Positions 1 through 8,109 are shown, counted from the stretch's first letter. The stretch: 8,974 bases of DNA from an uncultured Fidelibacterota bacterium (GCA_913043185.1 CAJWMI010000067.1:1-8974), one strand, 5' to 3'. Program-made: numbers and translations. Notes: a model not told the origin generated them from the sequence alone.

Positions 1-1674
1 TTCAGGATTGATCTGAATGGACAATATTCTAGGTGCATATTGAGATAGCTCATAAACCTCAGGAACAGCTTCATACATTTTATCGAGGATGTGCATTCTG
101 CCTTCATGAGCCTGTTGAAGTGCCTCAGTTAGAAGTTCAAAAGAGATCCCCTCAATCTTTAGATCAAGCTGAATCGCAGATATTCCATCTCGAGTCCCAG
201 CTACCTTAAAATCCATATCACCAAGATGATCTTCCAGCCCAAGGATATCACTAAGAATAGCGTTGCGCTTACCATCTGTAATAAGTCCCATTGCAATTCC
301 GGCAACATGACCCTTGAGCGGCGCACCAGCACACATCAGAGATAAAGATCCACCACATACTGATGCCATTGATGAAGAACCGTTTGATTCCATAATCTCT
401 GATACAATACGAATTGTATATGGAAAATCATCATAATCAGGAAGGGCTGGCTTTATCGCTCGCTGAGCCAGATTACCATGTCCTATCTCACGTCGACTGG
501 TAAACCCAATCCTGCCTACTTCTCCAACACAGTATGGTGGGAAATTGTAATGAAGATAATAATTCTTTTTATAATCTTCATCCATGCTATCGATAATCAT
601 TTCATCGCTTTTTGATCCTAGGGTAGTAACTACCAATGCTTGAGTTTCCCCTCGAGTAAACAAAGCAGAACCATGAACTCTTTTTAGAATAGCTGGGTCA
701 ATCGTTATATCCCTAATATCTTTAGTTCCACGACCATCACTGCGTACACCTTCTGCTAAAATCATTTCTCTCATAGTCAATTTAAACTGATCATCAATAA
801 TTGATTTTATTTCTTTTTCTTTTTCTGGATGATTTTCCTCTAGTGATAACAAAACTTCATCAATAAGCTCTGTTTTTTTGATATCACGATCTTGCTTATC
901 TACAACCTTTACTATATCACTAATTTGTTTACCTATTTTATCGTTAACCGCATCGATCAAAGCCTGATCAAGATCTGCTGCAGGTTCTTCAATTTTATTC
1001 ACACCAACCCTGCTGGCTAGCTCTTCTTGCAATACGATGATTTCAACTATGTGGCTTTGTGCAAATTTTAAAGCGTCTACAACTATTGCCTCACTGACTT
1101 CATCTGCCTCACCCTCAACCATTACAATGTTTTCTTTATTACCAGAGACAACTAGCTCAAGGCTACAGTCTTCAAGCTGCAATCGAGTAGGGTTTAATAC
1201 GAATTCATTATCAATCTGGCATACTCTTACTGTAGCAATTGGACCATGCCAAGGAATATTTGATATCATTAGCGCTGCAGATGCGCCAACACCTGCCCAA
1301 GTATCCGCCATATTTTCACCATCACTCTGGAGCACGGTGATCATAACCTGCGTCTCATTTTTAAACCCTTTTGGGAATAATGGCCTTATTGGTCTATCTG
1401 TTAGGCGGCTCGTAAGTACCTCACCCTCAGTTGGTCGAGCTTCTCTCTTAAAAAATCCTCCAGGTATTTTACCACTTGCATAGTGTTTTTCTCTGTATTC
1501 AACTTGTAGAGGGAAAAAATCAATATCCTCTCTCGCATCTTTTGCAGCATTCACAGCAACCAATAAAGTAGTGTCACCATAAGTTAAAACGACAGATCCA
1601 GCCGCCTGCCTGGCAATTTTGCCTGTCTGTATAGTAAGGGTTTTTCCTGCTATTTCTTTTTCTACATTAATCAT
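1..1674 (-). CDS. pnp: Polyribonucleotide nucleotidyltransferase (PNPase), 3' end cut by the window edge
   Basis: PNPase is a trimeric 3'-to-5' phosphorolytic exoribonuclease of the cytoplasm and degradosome that releases nucleoside diphosphates and can also add 3' tails. The frame is open from ATG at 1674 to base 1 (558 codons) with no stop in the window. The first RNase PH-like core includes GKIPGGFFKRE (residues 68-78) and the RLTDRPIRPLFP region. A helical domain follows, then RSDGR at 311-315 opens the second core. The phosphate-binding SNGSSSMAS lies at 430-438. EDHLGDMDFKVAG carries D482 and D488, which match the two catalytic aspartates of E. coli (D486, D492). The last visible residues, PRILSIQINPE, are the usual entry to the KH domain, so roughly 140-150 residues (KH plus S1) lie outside. 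The start is preceded only by a weak purine-rich stretch. The gene follows rpsO by 32 bases with no terminator, so it is probably cotranscribed, as in E. coli. Confidence 0.97.
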   Translation of the reverse strand, partial: MINVEKEIAGKTLTIQTGKIARQAAGSVVLTYGDTTLLVAVNAAKDAREDIDFFPLQVEYREKHYASGKIPGGFFKREARPTEGEVLTSRLTDRPIRPLFPKGFKNETQVMITVLQSDGENMADTWAGVGASAALMISNIPWHGPIATVRVCQIDNEFVLNPTRLQLEDCSLELVVSGNKENIVMVEGEADEVSEAIVVDALKFAQSHIVEIIVLQEELASRVGVNKIEEPAADLDQALIDAVNDKIGKQISDIVKVVDKQDRDIKKTELIDEVLLSLEENHPEKEKEIKSIIDDQFKLTMREMILAEGVRSDGRGTKDIRDITIDPAILKRVHGSALFTRGETQALVVTTLGSKSDEMIIDSMDEDYKKNYYLHYNFPPYCVGEVGRIGFTSRREIGHGNLAQRAIKPALPDYDDFPYTIRIVSEIMESNGSSSMASVCGGSLSLMCAGAPLKGHVAGIAMGLITDGKRNAILSDILGLEDHLGDMDFKVAGTRDGISAIQLDLKIEGISFELLTEALQQAHEGRMHILDKMYEAVPEVYELSQYAPRILSIQINPE

Positions 1675-1706
1675 AATATTTTATTTCTTCTTTCTTTTCC
1701 TATTTA

Positions 1707-1976
1707 TTATCCACGTATAGATAATTCTTTAATTAGTTTCAGATATGAATCTGCGTCGCTACGAACTAAATATTTTAATAATTTCTTTCTCTGCGATACC
1801 AATTTCACTAGACCTCTTCTAGTGTGCTTATCTTTTTTATGTATTTTTACGTGTTCTGTTAATTCTGAGATTCTATGGGTAAGTATTGCCACCTGCACCT
1901 CAGTAGAGCCGGTGTCTTCTTTATTTTTCCCAAATTTTTTAATAATCTTTTCTTTATCTTCTTTTGTTATAGGCAT
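1707..1976 (-). CDS. rpsO: 30S ribosomal protein S15
   Basis: S15 is a primary 16S rRNA-binding protein that nucleates the 30S platform and takes part in an intersubunit bridge. The protein is 89 residues, the same as in E. coli, and conserved throughout: DTGSTEVQVA at 21-30, then HKKDKHTRRGL at 46-56 with D49, and VSQRKKLLKYL at 60-70. H42 and D49 are the residues expected to contact the 16S three-way junction. The ATG directly follows the ribF stop (TAAATG) and has a strong AGGAGG Shine-Dalgarno lying inside the last codons of ribF, so the start is secure. The gene ends in tandem TAA TAA stops. In E. coli S15 represses its own translation through a leader pseudoknot. No such leader can exist here unless it is formed from ribF coding sequence. 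Confidence 0.98.
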   Translation of the reverse strand: MPITKEDKEKIIKKFGKNKEDTGSTEVQVAILTHRISELTEHVKIHKKDKHTRRGLVKLVSQRKKLLKYLVRSDADSYLKLIKELSIRG

Positions 1977-2924
1977 TTATCCTCCTATTTCATATTTATC
2001 TTTAAGCGCAATGCACTTACTTTTATCTTTAGATAATTGTTTTGTTAATTCTTTAATAGACGAAAATTTCTTTTCACTTCTAATTCTCTCTAGAAATTCA
2101 ATCCAAACAGTGTGACCATACAGATTGTCTGAATAATCATCAAAAAGATGAACTTCTAATACTAAGTCGTCTTCTTCAAAGGTTGGTCTAGTTCCAAAAT
2201 TACACATTCCATAATGATTAAGTCCATTAATAATGCATCTTGTAAAATAAACACCTTTTTTTGGCATAAGCTGTTTTTTTTCAATTGGTGATAAATTAGC
2301 AGTAGGAAATTTTAATCCTTTTCCCCTTCCTGATCCGTGTACAACTTTTGCGCCAAAGCCATATATAGATCCAAGTTCATAATTGGCCCTTCTTATATAA
2401 CCATTTTCTATCAATTTTCTGATATTTGTACTAGATATGGTACTATTACCATCGGTTATGGGATTTACAATTTCAATACCGATTTTATTTTTTTTACCAT
2501 ATTCTAATAAAAATTTGGTGTTTCCCGTTCTATTATATCCAAACGAATGATTCTTTCCTGCTACTATATATTTTGGACTAAAATATTTTACCATTATCTC
2601 ATTCATAAATTGTTGAGCATTTATTTTCATAAAACTTTCATTGAAATCTAAAATGACTAACTTGTCAATTTTTAGTGTTTTAAAAATTTGAATTTTCTTT
2701 TCTAGACTCATAATTAATTTGATATTATGATGGTGTTTATCTGTTACAAACCTAGGATGAGGTTCAAACGTAATGACAGTAGAAGTAGTACTAATAGACT
2801 GCGCTATCGATTGCACTCTATTAATTATTTGAAAATGGCCCCTATGTAAGCCGTCATATGAACCAATAGTTACAACACTGCTAGATAGTGGTTCAAAATC
2901 TTCTAATGTTCTGTGGATATCCAT
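1977..2924 (-). CDS. ribF: Bifunctional riboflavin kinase / FAD synthetase
   Basis: RibF phosphorylates riboflavin to FMN and then adenylylates FMN to FAD. At 315 residues it has the normal two-domain length. The N-terminal nucleotidyltransferase domain shows GSYDGLHRGH (21-30, the GxFDGxHxGH signature), TFEPHPR (52-58), VAGKNHSFGYNRTGN (121-135) and ISSTNIR (163-169). The C-terminal kinase domain has HGSGRGKGLKFPTANL (196-211, with the PTAN metal/ATP motif), GVYFTR (224-229), GTRPTF (244-249) and EVHLFD (257-262), whose Glu257 is the expected catalytic base. N125 stands where many FCB homologues have Asp. The ATG lies inside truB (22-nt overlap) and its AGGAG is only 2 nt away, so translation is probably coupled to truB. 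Its presence between truB and rpsO is the Bacillus-like arrangement; E. coli keeps ribF elsewhere. Confidence 0.96.
   Translation of the reverse strand: MDIHRTLEDFEPLSSSVVTIGSYDGLHRGHFQIINRVQSIAQSISTTSTVITFEPHPRFVTDKHHHNIKLIMSLEKKIQIFKTLKIDKLVILDFNESFMKINAQQFMNEIMVKYFSPKYIVAGKNHSFGYNRTGNTKFLLEYGKKNKIGIEIVNPITDGNSTISSTNIRKLIENGYIRRANYELGSIYGFGAKVVHGSGRGKGLKFPTANLSPIEKKQLMPKKGVYFTRCIINGLNHYGMCNFGTRPTFEEDDLVLEVHLFDDYSDNLYGHTVWIEFLERIRSEKKFSSIKELTKQLSKDKSKCIALKDKYEIGG
1981..1986 (-). promoter_or_regulatory. rpsO Shine-Dalgarno inside the ribF 3' end
   Basis: AGGAGG on the minus strand forms part of the last RibF codons (Ile-Gly-Gly-stop, ATA GGA GGA TAA) and is 4 bases from the rpsO ATG. The ribF C-terminus therefore doubles as the rpsO ribosome-binding site, and ribosomes finishing ribF cover it. 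This should couple or compete between the two translations. Confidence 0.85.
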
Positions 2925-3556
2925 TTCTCCTGAAATGATTCGACTGATATTGAGTCATTAACTAAATAATTCCCTACTTTTGTTCTTTTTAGAGAGGTTA
3001 AGTATCCAACAGTGCCTAATTTTTCAGCAATATCTTTTCCAAGAACTCTTACATATGTTCCTTTCGAACATTCAACACGAAATTTTATACTATTACTTTT
3101 AAAATCTATAAGATCTATACTATTTATATTTATATCAATATCCTTTCTATCTACCTCAATATTCTTTCTAGCTAATTTATACAGTCTAGTTCCCTTATGT
3201 TTCTTAGCAGAATACATTGGAGGCTGTTGTTTTTGACTTCCTAGAAAACTATTTAAAACAGATACTAATATATTTGATTTTATTTCAGGAATTTGCATCT
3301 CATCAACTATATTACCTTCAGTATCTAATGTATCAGTAGTTCTGCCTAATTCTAATTCAGCTTCATAAGTTTTATCTGATTTTGATATACTGGTCAATGT
3401 TTTAGTGTCAGTTTCTGTACCGATGATTAACACACCAGATGCAAACGGATCGAGCGTGCCACCATGTCCAACTTTTTTATGCTTTGTTATATTTCTTATT
3501 TTTTTTACTACGTCGAATGAGGACCAATCTATTGGCTTGTCTATATTAATTATCAC
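2903..3556 (-). CDS. truB: tRNA pseudouridine-55 synthase TruB, short form
   Basis: TruB isomerises U55 in the T-loop of elongator tRNAs to pseudouridine and also acts as a tRNA chaperone. The 217-residue protein opens with the family start INIDKPIDWSSFDVV. It has GHGGTLDPFASGVL with the catalytic Asp at D36, KTYEAELELG around Y64, RTTDTLDTEG (72-81), QPPMYSAKKHKG (111-122) and CSKGTYVRVLG (163-173). It is about 100 residues shorter than E. coli TruB because it stops after the catalytic core and lacks a C-terminal PUA-type domain; short forms are known in other bacteria. The start is GTG: the codon before it is an in-frame TAA (3557-3559), so no upstream start exists, and the N-terminal motif begins at once. 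There is no convincing Shine-Dalgarno. The start overlaps the rbfA end by 11 nt, suggesting coupled translation. Confidence 0.95.
   Translation of the reverse strand: MIINIDKPIDWSSFDVVKKIRNITKHKKVGHGGTLDPFASGVLIIGTETDTKTLTSISKSDKTYEAELELGRTTDTLDTEGNIVDEMQIPEIKSNILVSVLNSFLGSQKQQPPMYSAKKHKGTRLYKLARKNIEVDRKDIDININSIDLIDFKSNSIKFRVECSKGTYVRVLGKDIAEKLGTVGYLTSLKRTKVGNYLVNDSISVESFQEKWISTEH
2927..2931 (-). promoter_or_regulatory. ribF Shine-Dalgarno with very short spacing
   Basis: AGGAG on the minus strand is only 2 bases from the ribF ATG at 2924, inside truB coding sequence. Usual spacing is 5-9. No other start lies before the conserved RibF N-terminus, so the ATG stands. The site may serve mainly for reinitiation by ribosomes that stop at the truB TAG 17 bases further on. 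Confidence 0.5.
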
Positions 3557-3908
3557 TTATATCTAAATTTTTCATTAAGCTAGAAACATATTCAGTATAT
3601 TCAAAAGTATCATCATAATAAAATCTTAAATCAGGTGTATGTTTCATTGATAATTCAGGACCCATATATTTTTTAAATGGCTTTCTGTGTTTATTTATCT
3701 CTATATCCATTTTATCCTTAGATATAGTTTGATTAATTACACTATAGAATACTTTGGCTATTCTTAGATCCCTTGCGACATCAACTTTTGTAAAGGTAAC
3801 AAAACCCAAATAATTTAAATCAATGTATTTATTAAGGATGCCACTCAGAATATCAAGTATTTGTTTGTTTATTCTATCAATGCGATCATAGGGTTTATTA
3901 TGGTTCAA
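3546..3908 (-). CDS. rbfA: 30S ribosome-binding factor A
   Basis: RbfA is a small KH-like protein that binds the 30S neck and helps late 16S rRNA 5'-end maturation and cold adaptation. The 120-residue protein is a normal size. It shows the family core YLGFVTFTKVDVARDLRIAKVF (33-54, the LGFVTVTxVxVSxDLRxAKV pattern) and the C-terminal TPDLRFYYDDTFEYTEYV (91-108), matching the P-LRF-xDxSxEY signature. The start is uncertain. TTG at 3908 is the only ATG/GTG/TTG in frame between an upstream TAA (3942-3944) and the conserved region. An ATT at 3914 sits 6 nt behind a GGA and would be better spaced. Either gives the usual N-terminal length. The gene begins 8 bases after the infB stop and overlaps truB by 11 nt. 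Confidence 0.93.
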   Translation of the reverse strand: MNHNKPYDRIDRINKQILDILSGILNKYIDLNYLGFVTFTKVDVARDLRIAKVFYSVINQTISKDKMDIEINKHRKPFKKYMGPELSMKHTPDLRFYYDDTFEYTEYVSSLMKNLDISDN

Positions 3909-3916
3909 ACTAATAT

Positions 3917-6328
3917 TTATTCCAGGGTTCTTTTGATTTCTTTAATCTCATATGCCTCAATCATATCACCTTCTTTGTATTTCTTTGCGCCCACTATCCC
4001 GATTCCGCATTCTAAGCCTTCTTTAACTTCTTTCGCATCATCCTTGAATCTTTTTAATGATTCAATCTTACCCTCAATAATTAATTCATCATCTCTATAT
4101 AGTCTAGCATTTATATTTCTTTGGATAATACCTTCCGTTACCTTTGAACCAGCTATAAACCCAATATTAGGTATCTTAAACTGCTGTTGAACAATAGCTT
4201 TACCCATTATGTTTTCTACCTTTTCGGGCTCTAAGAGTCCTTCAAGTGCTAATTTTATTTCATCCACAACATTATAAATAACATTATAAATACGAATATC
4301 TACACCAGCTTGACTAGCTTGTAACTTTGCATTTGAAGAGACCTGGACGTTAAAACCTACAATAATAGCGTTAGAGGCTTCAGCAAGCAATACATCTGAC
4401 TCAGTAACCATGCCTACTGCTTTATGAATAACCTTAATTTCAACCTCGTCATTATTTAGTTTAACTAAATTCTCAGATAAAGCATCAATCGAGCCATCGA
4501 CATCACCTTTAATTATCGTGGGCAAGGTTTTTATTGAGCCTTCTTTAATCAAAGCTGACATTTCATTAAGAGAGAATGATATTCTTTTCTGTTCAATTTC
4601 TCTTCTCGTTTTTTGTCTTTCATTTGCTATTTTTTTAAGGTCTTTTTCATTATCAATGACCGCAAGTAAATCACCAGCTTTTGGGACTGATTCAAATCCC
4701 TGTAATTGAACAGCATCAGAAGGTTCAGCGATTTTTAATCGTTTGCCTATTTCATTCATTATACTTCTAACTTTTCCTGAAAAGTCATTACATATAAAAG
4801 GATCACCAATTTTTAGAGTCCCTTTCTGTATTAGAACAGTTCCAATAGGGCCCAATCCCTTATCTAACTTAGAATCAATTACCGTACCCATAGCTAAACA
4901 TTCCCTATTTGATTTAAGATCAAGTAACTCTGTTTCTAATAGGAGACTGTCTAATAGATCATCAATACCATCACCATTAAGTGCGCTAATTTCAACTGCC
5001 TGAACTTTACCTCCCCAGCTTTCAACTAAAACCTCGTTCTCAGACAATTCTCTTCTGACCTTATCAGGATCTGCACCAGGTTTGTCAATTTTATTTATAG
5101 CTACAATAATTGGCACACTAGCAGCCTTTGCGTGACTAATAGCTTCTTTGGTTTGTGGCATTACCGCATCATCAGCAGCAACAATAAGAATGACTATATC
5201 TGTTACTTGGGCACCTCTAGCTCTCATTGCTGTAAAAGCTTCATGCCCAGGAGTATCTAAAAAAGTTATAAACTTGTTTTCCTTTACCTTAACCTTATAA
5301 GCACCTATATGTTGCGTAATACCGCCTGATTCACCTGCTACAACCTTTGTATTGCGAATATAATCAAGTAAACTAGTTTTTCCATGATCAACATGTCCCA
5401 TGACAGTTACAACAGGAGATCTTGATGTTGCTTTCTCTTTATCCTCATCAGTTTCTTCAAATGTAAATATATCTTCAGAGACATCATTAATTTTCTCAGC
5501 ATTGTAACCAAAATGATTGGCTAGTAGCTCAATTATATCCCAATCTAGACGTTGGTTTATCGTAGCAAGTGTACCTAATTCAATACAGAATTCAATGACA
5601 TCGCTAGATGACACCTCGAATATTTTTGATAGTTCATCTACACTTGAAAACTCGGGAACTTTTATAGAAGCTGCAATTTCTTCATCATGTTGGATTTTTT
5701 GGTCATCTTTAGATTTTGATTTTTTATATGTTTTTTTCTTCTTCTTAGTTCCAATCGCAGCTAATGTTGCTTTCACTTTTGTTTCTACGCTCTTCGAGAC
5801 GACTTCTTTTTTATCTTTACTGCTTTTACTCTGTTTACTTGGACCAGGCTGACCTATCTCAGATTGAATATTTGATAAATTAATTTTTCGGAGTTTTTGT
5901 TTTTTTGGAGTAGTATACTTTTTCTTTATTGCTTTAACACTTTTACTACCAACCATCTTTTCATCTCTGCTTACAGGTACATCTATTATATCTTTTTCTA
6001 CTTTCTGTTTTTCCTTCTCACTTTTAATCTTTTCTGTCTTTTCAATTTTTCTTTGTTCCTGAAGACTTAATAACTGGAGCTTTTTTTGAGATTCTTGTTT
6101 CTCTTTTAATCTTGTATCATGAATCTCTTTTCTTACCTGTTCTTTTCTAAATCTATCAACAAGCTTTTTATCTTTTGCAAATTCAGACATGATAAGATTA
6201 TGAACATCATCGTTTACTGGAGACATATGGCTTTTTATATCTACTCCTTTTGTATCGAGAAATGATAATATATCTGTGTGGGATATATTTAGTTCTTTAG
6301 CTATTTGAAATATTCTAATTAACGCCAT
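3917..6328 (-). CDS. infB: Translation initiation factor IF-2
   Basis: IF2 is the GTPase that brings fMet-tRNA to the 30S subunit and promotes 50S joining. The protein is 803 residues. An IF2 N-terminal-like module (about 1-50: [19 protein letters not shown]) is followed by a highly charged Lys/Glu-rich linker (about 50-215, probably coiled coil then disordered). A second N-module lies at about 225-275. The G domain has G1 GHVDHGKT (311-318), switch [11 protein letters not shown] (335-344), G3 DTPGHE (358-363), G4 NKID (412-415) and G5 SAL (448-450). Domains II, III and C2 follow, with ECGIGI (773-778) and EGDMIEAYE (786-794) near the end, as is typical. All nucleotide-binding residues are intact. 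ATG at 6328 has a TAAGG Shine-Dalgarno 6 nt upstream. It follows nusA by 19 bases, with no ylxR or ylxQ between. Confidence 0.98.
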   Translation of the reverse strand: MALIRIFQIAKELNISHTDILSFLDTKGVDIKSHMSPVNDDVHNLIMSEFAKDKKLVDRFRKEQVRKEIHDTRLKEKQESQKKLQLLSLQEQRKIEKTEKIKSEKEKQKVEKDIIDVPVSRDEKMVGSKSVKAIKKKYTTPKKQKLRKINLSNIQSEIGQPGPSKQSKSSKDKKEVVSKSVETKVKATLAAIGTKKKKKTYKKSKSKDDQKIQHDEEIAASIKVPEFSSVDELSKIFEVSSSDVIEFCIELGTLATINQRLDWDIIELLANHFGYNAEKINDVSEDIFTFEETDEDKEKATSRSPVVTVMGHVDHGKTSLLDYIRNTKVVAGESGGITQHIGAYKVKVKENKFITFLDTPGHEAFTAMRARGAQVTDIVILIVAADDAVMPQTKEAISHAKAASVPIIVAINKIDKPGADPDKVRRELSENEVLVESWGGKVQAVEISALNGDGIDDLLDSLLLETELLDLKSNRECLAMGTVIDSKLDKGLGPIGTVLIQKGTLKIGDPFICNDFSGKVRSIMNEIGKRLKIAEPSDAVQLQGFESVPKAGDLLAVIDNEKDLKKIANERQKTRREIEQKRISFSLNEMSALIKEGSIKTLPTIIKGDVDGSIDALSENLVKLNNDEVEIKVIHKAVGMVTESDVLLAEASNAIIVGFNVQVSSNAKLQASQAGVDIRIYNVIYNVVDEIKLALEGLLEPEKVENIMGKAIVQQQFKIPNIGFIAGSKVTEGIIQRNINARLYRDDELIIEGKIESLKRFKDDAKEVKEGLECGIGIVGAKKYKEGDMIEAYEIKEIKRTLE

Positions 6329-6347
6329 TATTAACCTTACCTATATA

Positions 6348-7658
6348 TTATTCTTCTTCATCGCCTAAATCTTCAATATTATCTTCGCCATCATCTAATT
6401 CAGGATCTTCCCTTTCAATAAACTTCTGTACCGATGAATATATCTGTTCTACGGTAGATGTAGAAATTCCAGTGATTTCCAATAATGATTCTTCATCAGC
6501 ATCCATCAAATCCAGCACTGTTTTGATATTCGCATCTAGTAAAGATTTTCCGATTTCTTTTGTTATACCATCTACTTCGGTCAACAATGTATTTTGATCA
6601 TCTTGTAATCTTTTATATTGTTTTACTCCATATGCATCAATTCTATAACCTGTTAATCTTGAAGCTAGATTTATATTCATTCCACTCCTACCGATTGCTG
6701 AATCTAGGTTTTCATCTTCAAAAATAGCTATACAATACTCTTTATCTTCATCAATATACAAATTAACCGGCTTCGCTGGAGACAAAGCTCTAGAGATTAA
6801 TATTTCTGGTTGTTCACTATAATTAACAATATCTATTTTTTCATTATTTAATTCTCTAACAACTGCTTGAATTCTACTCCCTCGCATACCCACGCATGCA
6901 CCTACAGGGTCAATCCTTCTGTCATTGGACTGAACAATAATTTTGGCTCTCTCTCCAGGCTGTCTTGCGATAGATGTAATATCAATAATACCATCTTCTA
7001 TTTCTGGAACCTCCATTTCAAATAATTTATTTAAGAAATAGTTATCACTCCTGCTCACCACAATATCTGGACCTTTTGATGTGATTTCAACAGATTTTAT
7101 AACACTACGAACTGTATCACCTCGTCTATATCGTTCGGATTGAATCTGTTCATTTTTTGGTAGTCTTAGTTCTGCTTGATCAATATTAATGAAAACGTTA
7201 TCACGCTGCACCTGATGAACAACTCCTATTACAATCTCACCAATGCGATTTGCATAATCTTCATAAATATAATTTCTCTCAACATCGCGTAATTTTTGAG
7301 CAAAGAAATGCTTGGCAGTATTGATAATTCTTCTACCAAATAGTGTTAAATCAATAACCTCAACAAATATATCACCAACAACTAATCCTTCAGCAGCCTC
7401 TGGCTCTTTTTCTATTGCTTCATCAAGAGTAATCTCTACTTTATAGTCATCAACTTCCTCAACAATTGTTTTTTCTGCATATATCTCAATCTCACCTTTA
7501 TCTAGGTTAACAATACAACTACAATTAGATGAGTCTCCATACTCTCTCTCTATTATATATAAAAACAATTCTTCCAAGATTGTGGCTAATTCAGATCTTT
7601 CAACATTCTTTTCTCGTGCTATCTCTGAAAATACTTCTATTAGTTCTCTATTAACCAA
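6348..7658 (-). CDS. nusA: Transcription termination/antitermination factor NusA
   Basis: NusA binds RNA polymerase near the RNA exit channel, prolongs hairpin pauses, stimulates intrinsic termination and takes part in antitermination and transcription-translation coupling. The 436-residue protein has the N-terminal RNAP-binding domain (1-~130), an S1 domain (~135-205), KH1 (ARQPGERAKIIV 231-242, then DPVGACVGMRG 250-260) and KH2 (IGRSGMNINLAS 322-333). One helix-hairpin-helix region follows (~363-410, ITKEIGKSLLDANIKTVLDL) and then a strongly acidic tail (416-436). It lacks the paired AR repeats of the 495-residue E. coli protein. The start is TTG at 7658, chosen because GAGGAGGAG lies just upstream and no ATG or GTG in frame precedes the conserved NRELIEVF. 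It begins 15 bases after rimP. In E. coli NusA controls its own operon, so the hairpin before rimP is a plausible target here. Confidence 0.97.
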   Translation of the reverse strand: MVNRELIEVFSEIAREKNVERSELATILEELFLYIIEREYGDSSNCSCIVNLDKGEIEIYAEKTIVEEVDDYKVEITLDEAIEKEPEAAEGLVVGDIFVEVIDLTLFGRRIINTAKHFFAQKLRDVERNYIYEDYANRIGEIVIGVVHQVQRDNVFINIDQAELRLPKNEQIQSERYRRGDTVRSVIKSVEITSKGPDIVVSRSDNYFLNKLFEMEVPEIEDGIIDITSIARQPGERAKIIVQSNDRRIDPVGACVGMRGSRIQAVVRELNNEKIDIVNYSEQPEILISRALSPAKPVNLYIDEDKEYCIAIFEDENLDSAIGRSGMNINLASRLTGYRIDAYGVKQYKRLQDDQNTLLTEVDGITKEIGKSLLDANIKTVLDLMDADEESLLEITGISTSTVEQIYSSVQKFIEREDPELDDGEDNIEDLGDEEE

Positions 7659-7660
7659 AA

Positions 7661-7669
7661 CTCCTCCTC
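7661..7669 (-). promoter_or_regulatory. Strong Shine-Dalgarno that fixes the nusA TTG start
   Basis: GAGGAGGAG on the minus strand lies just upstream of TTG at 7658. The AGGAGG register leaves 4 bases to the start codon. No ATG or GTG in frame is available before the conserved NusA N-terminus, so this site decides the start. It is the strongest ribosome-binding site in the window together with that of rpsO, perhaps offsetting the weak start codon. Confidence 0.85.
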
Positions 7670-7673
7670 GCTA

Positions 7674-8108
7674 CTAATCAAATGAAATTTTAACTCTGGC
7701 ACTAATTATATCACTATAGTCAATAAAATGTTCAACCTTACCATCTTTAACATTGATACCAGTTTTATTATTTCCTATTAATAAAAACGTTTCTTTAATC
7801 GTGTTATCTTTAGATCGATACTCTAATTCAATTTTTCTACCAATATTTTTTTTATACTGAAAATTCTTTTCTAGCCTTGAACCAATTCCCGGAGTTCCTA
7901 CCTCTAGCCTCACTCCATGAGGAAAATTAGATAAAATATCCTCATTGTTTTTTATTTCTTTCGCCAGTATAGCGGTTTTATCCACCGATATATCATTAGC
8001 GGAATCAATGATAATTTTAATAAAACTAGAATTTGAATCAATCTTTACCGATAATAATTCAATGTCCTGCGTAATATGCTTTTCAATAATTTCTCTTAAA
8101 TTTTCCAT
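7674..8108 (-). CDS. rimP: Ribosome maturation factor RimP
   Basis: RimP binds the free 30S subunit and assists early maturation of its head and platform. The 144-residue protein is close to family length. It has an N-terminal alpha/beta domain ending in LEVGTPGIGSRLEK (68-81, the EVSSPGLDRPL-type signature) and a small C-terminal SH3-like barrel (about 83-144) starting at NIGRKIELEY. The position directly before nusA is the classic one and supports the call in this divergent family. ATG at 8108 is the start that gives a full N-terminal domain. It has no recognisable Shine-Dalgarno: the bases just upstream are a U-tract and GGGC that belong to hairpin structures, so initiation may be inefficient or structure-dependent. 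It appears to be the first gene after the promoter and leader region at 8109-8201. Confidence 0.94.
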   Translation of the reverse strand: MENLREIIEKHITQDIELLSVKIDSNSSFIKIIIDSANDISVDKTAILAKEIKNNEDILSNFPHGVRLEVGTPGIGSRLEKNFQYKKNIGRKIELEYRSKDNTIKETFLLIGNNKTGINVKDGKVEHFIDYSDIISARVKISFD

Positions 8109-8109
8109 A

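Noticed and set aside
1037..1483. 148-codon plus-strand open frame
   Set aside because: Antisense to the highly conserved first RNase PH core of pnp; no ribosome-binding site or recognisable motif.
1675..1706. Possible terminator or promoter between rpsO and pnp
   Set aside because: The 32 bases are purine-rich on the coding strand with no inverted repeat and no promoter-like hexamers in sensible spacing.
5517..5852. 111-codon plus-strand open frame rich in Ser, Phe and Leu
   Set aside because: It is the complement of the Lys-rich linker of IF2; the hydrophobic look is a by-product of complementing AAA/AAG codons.
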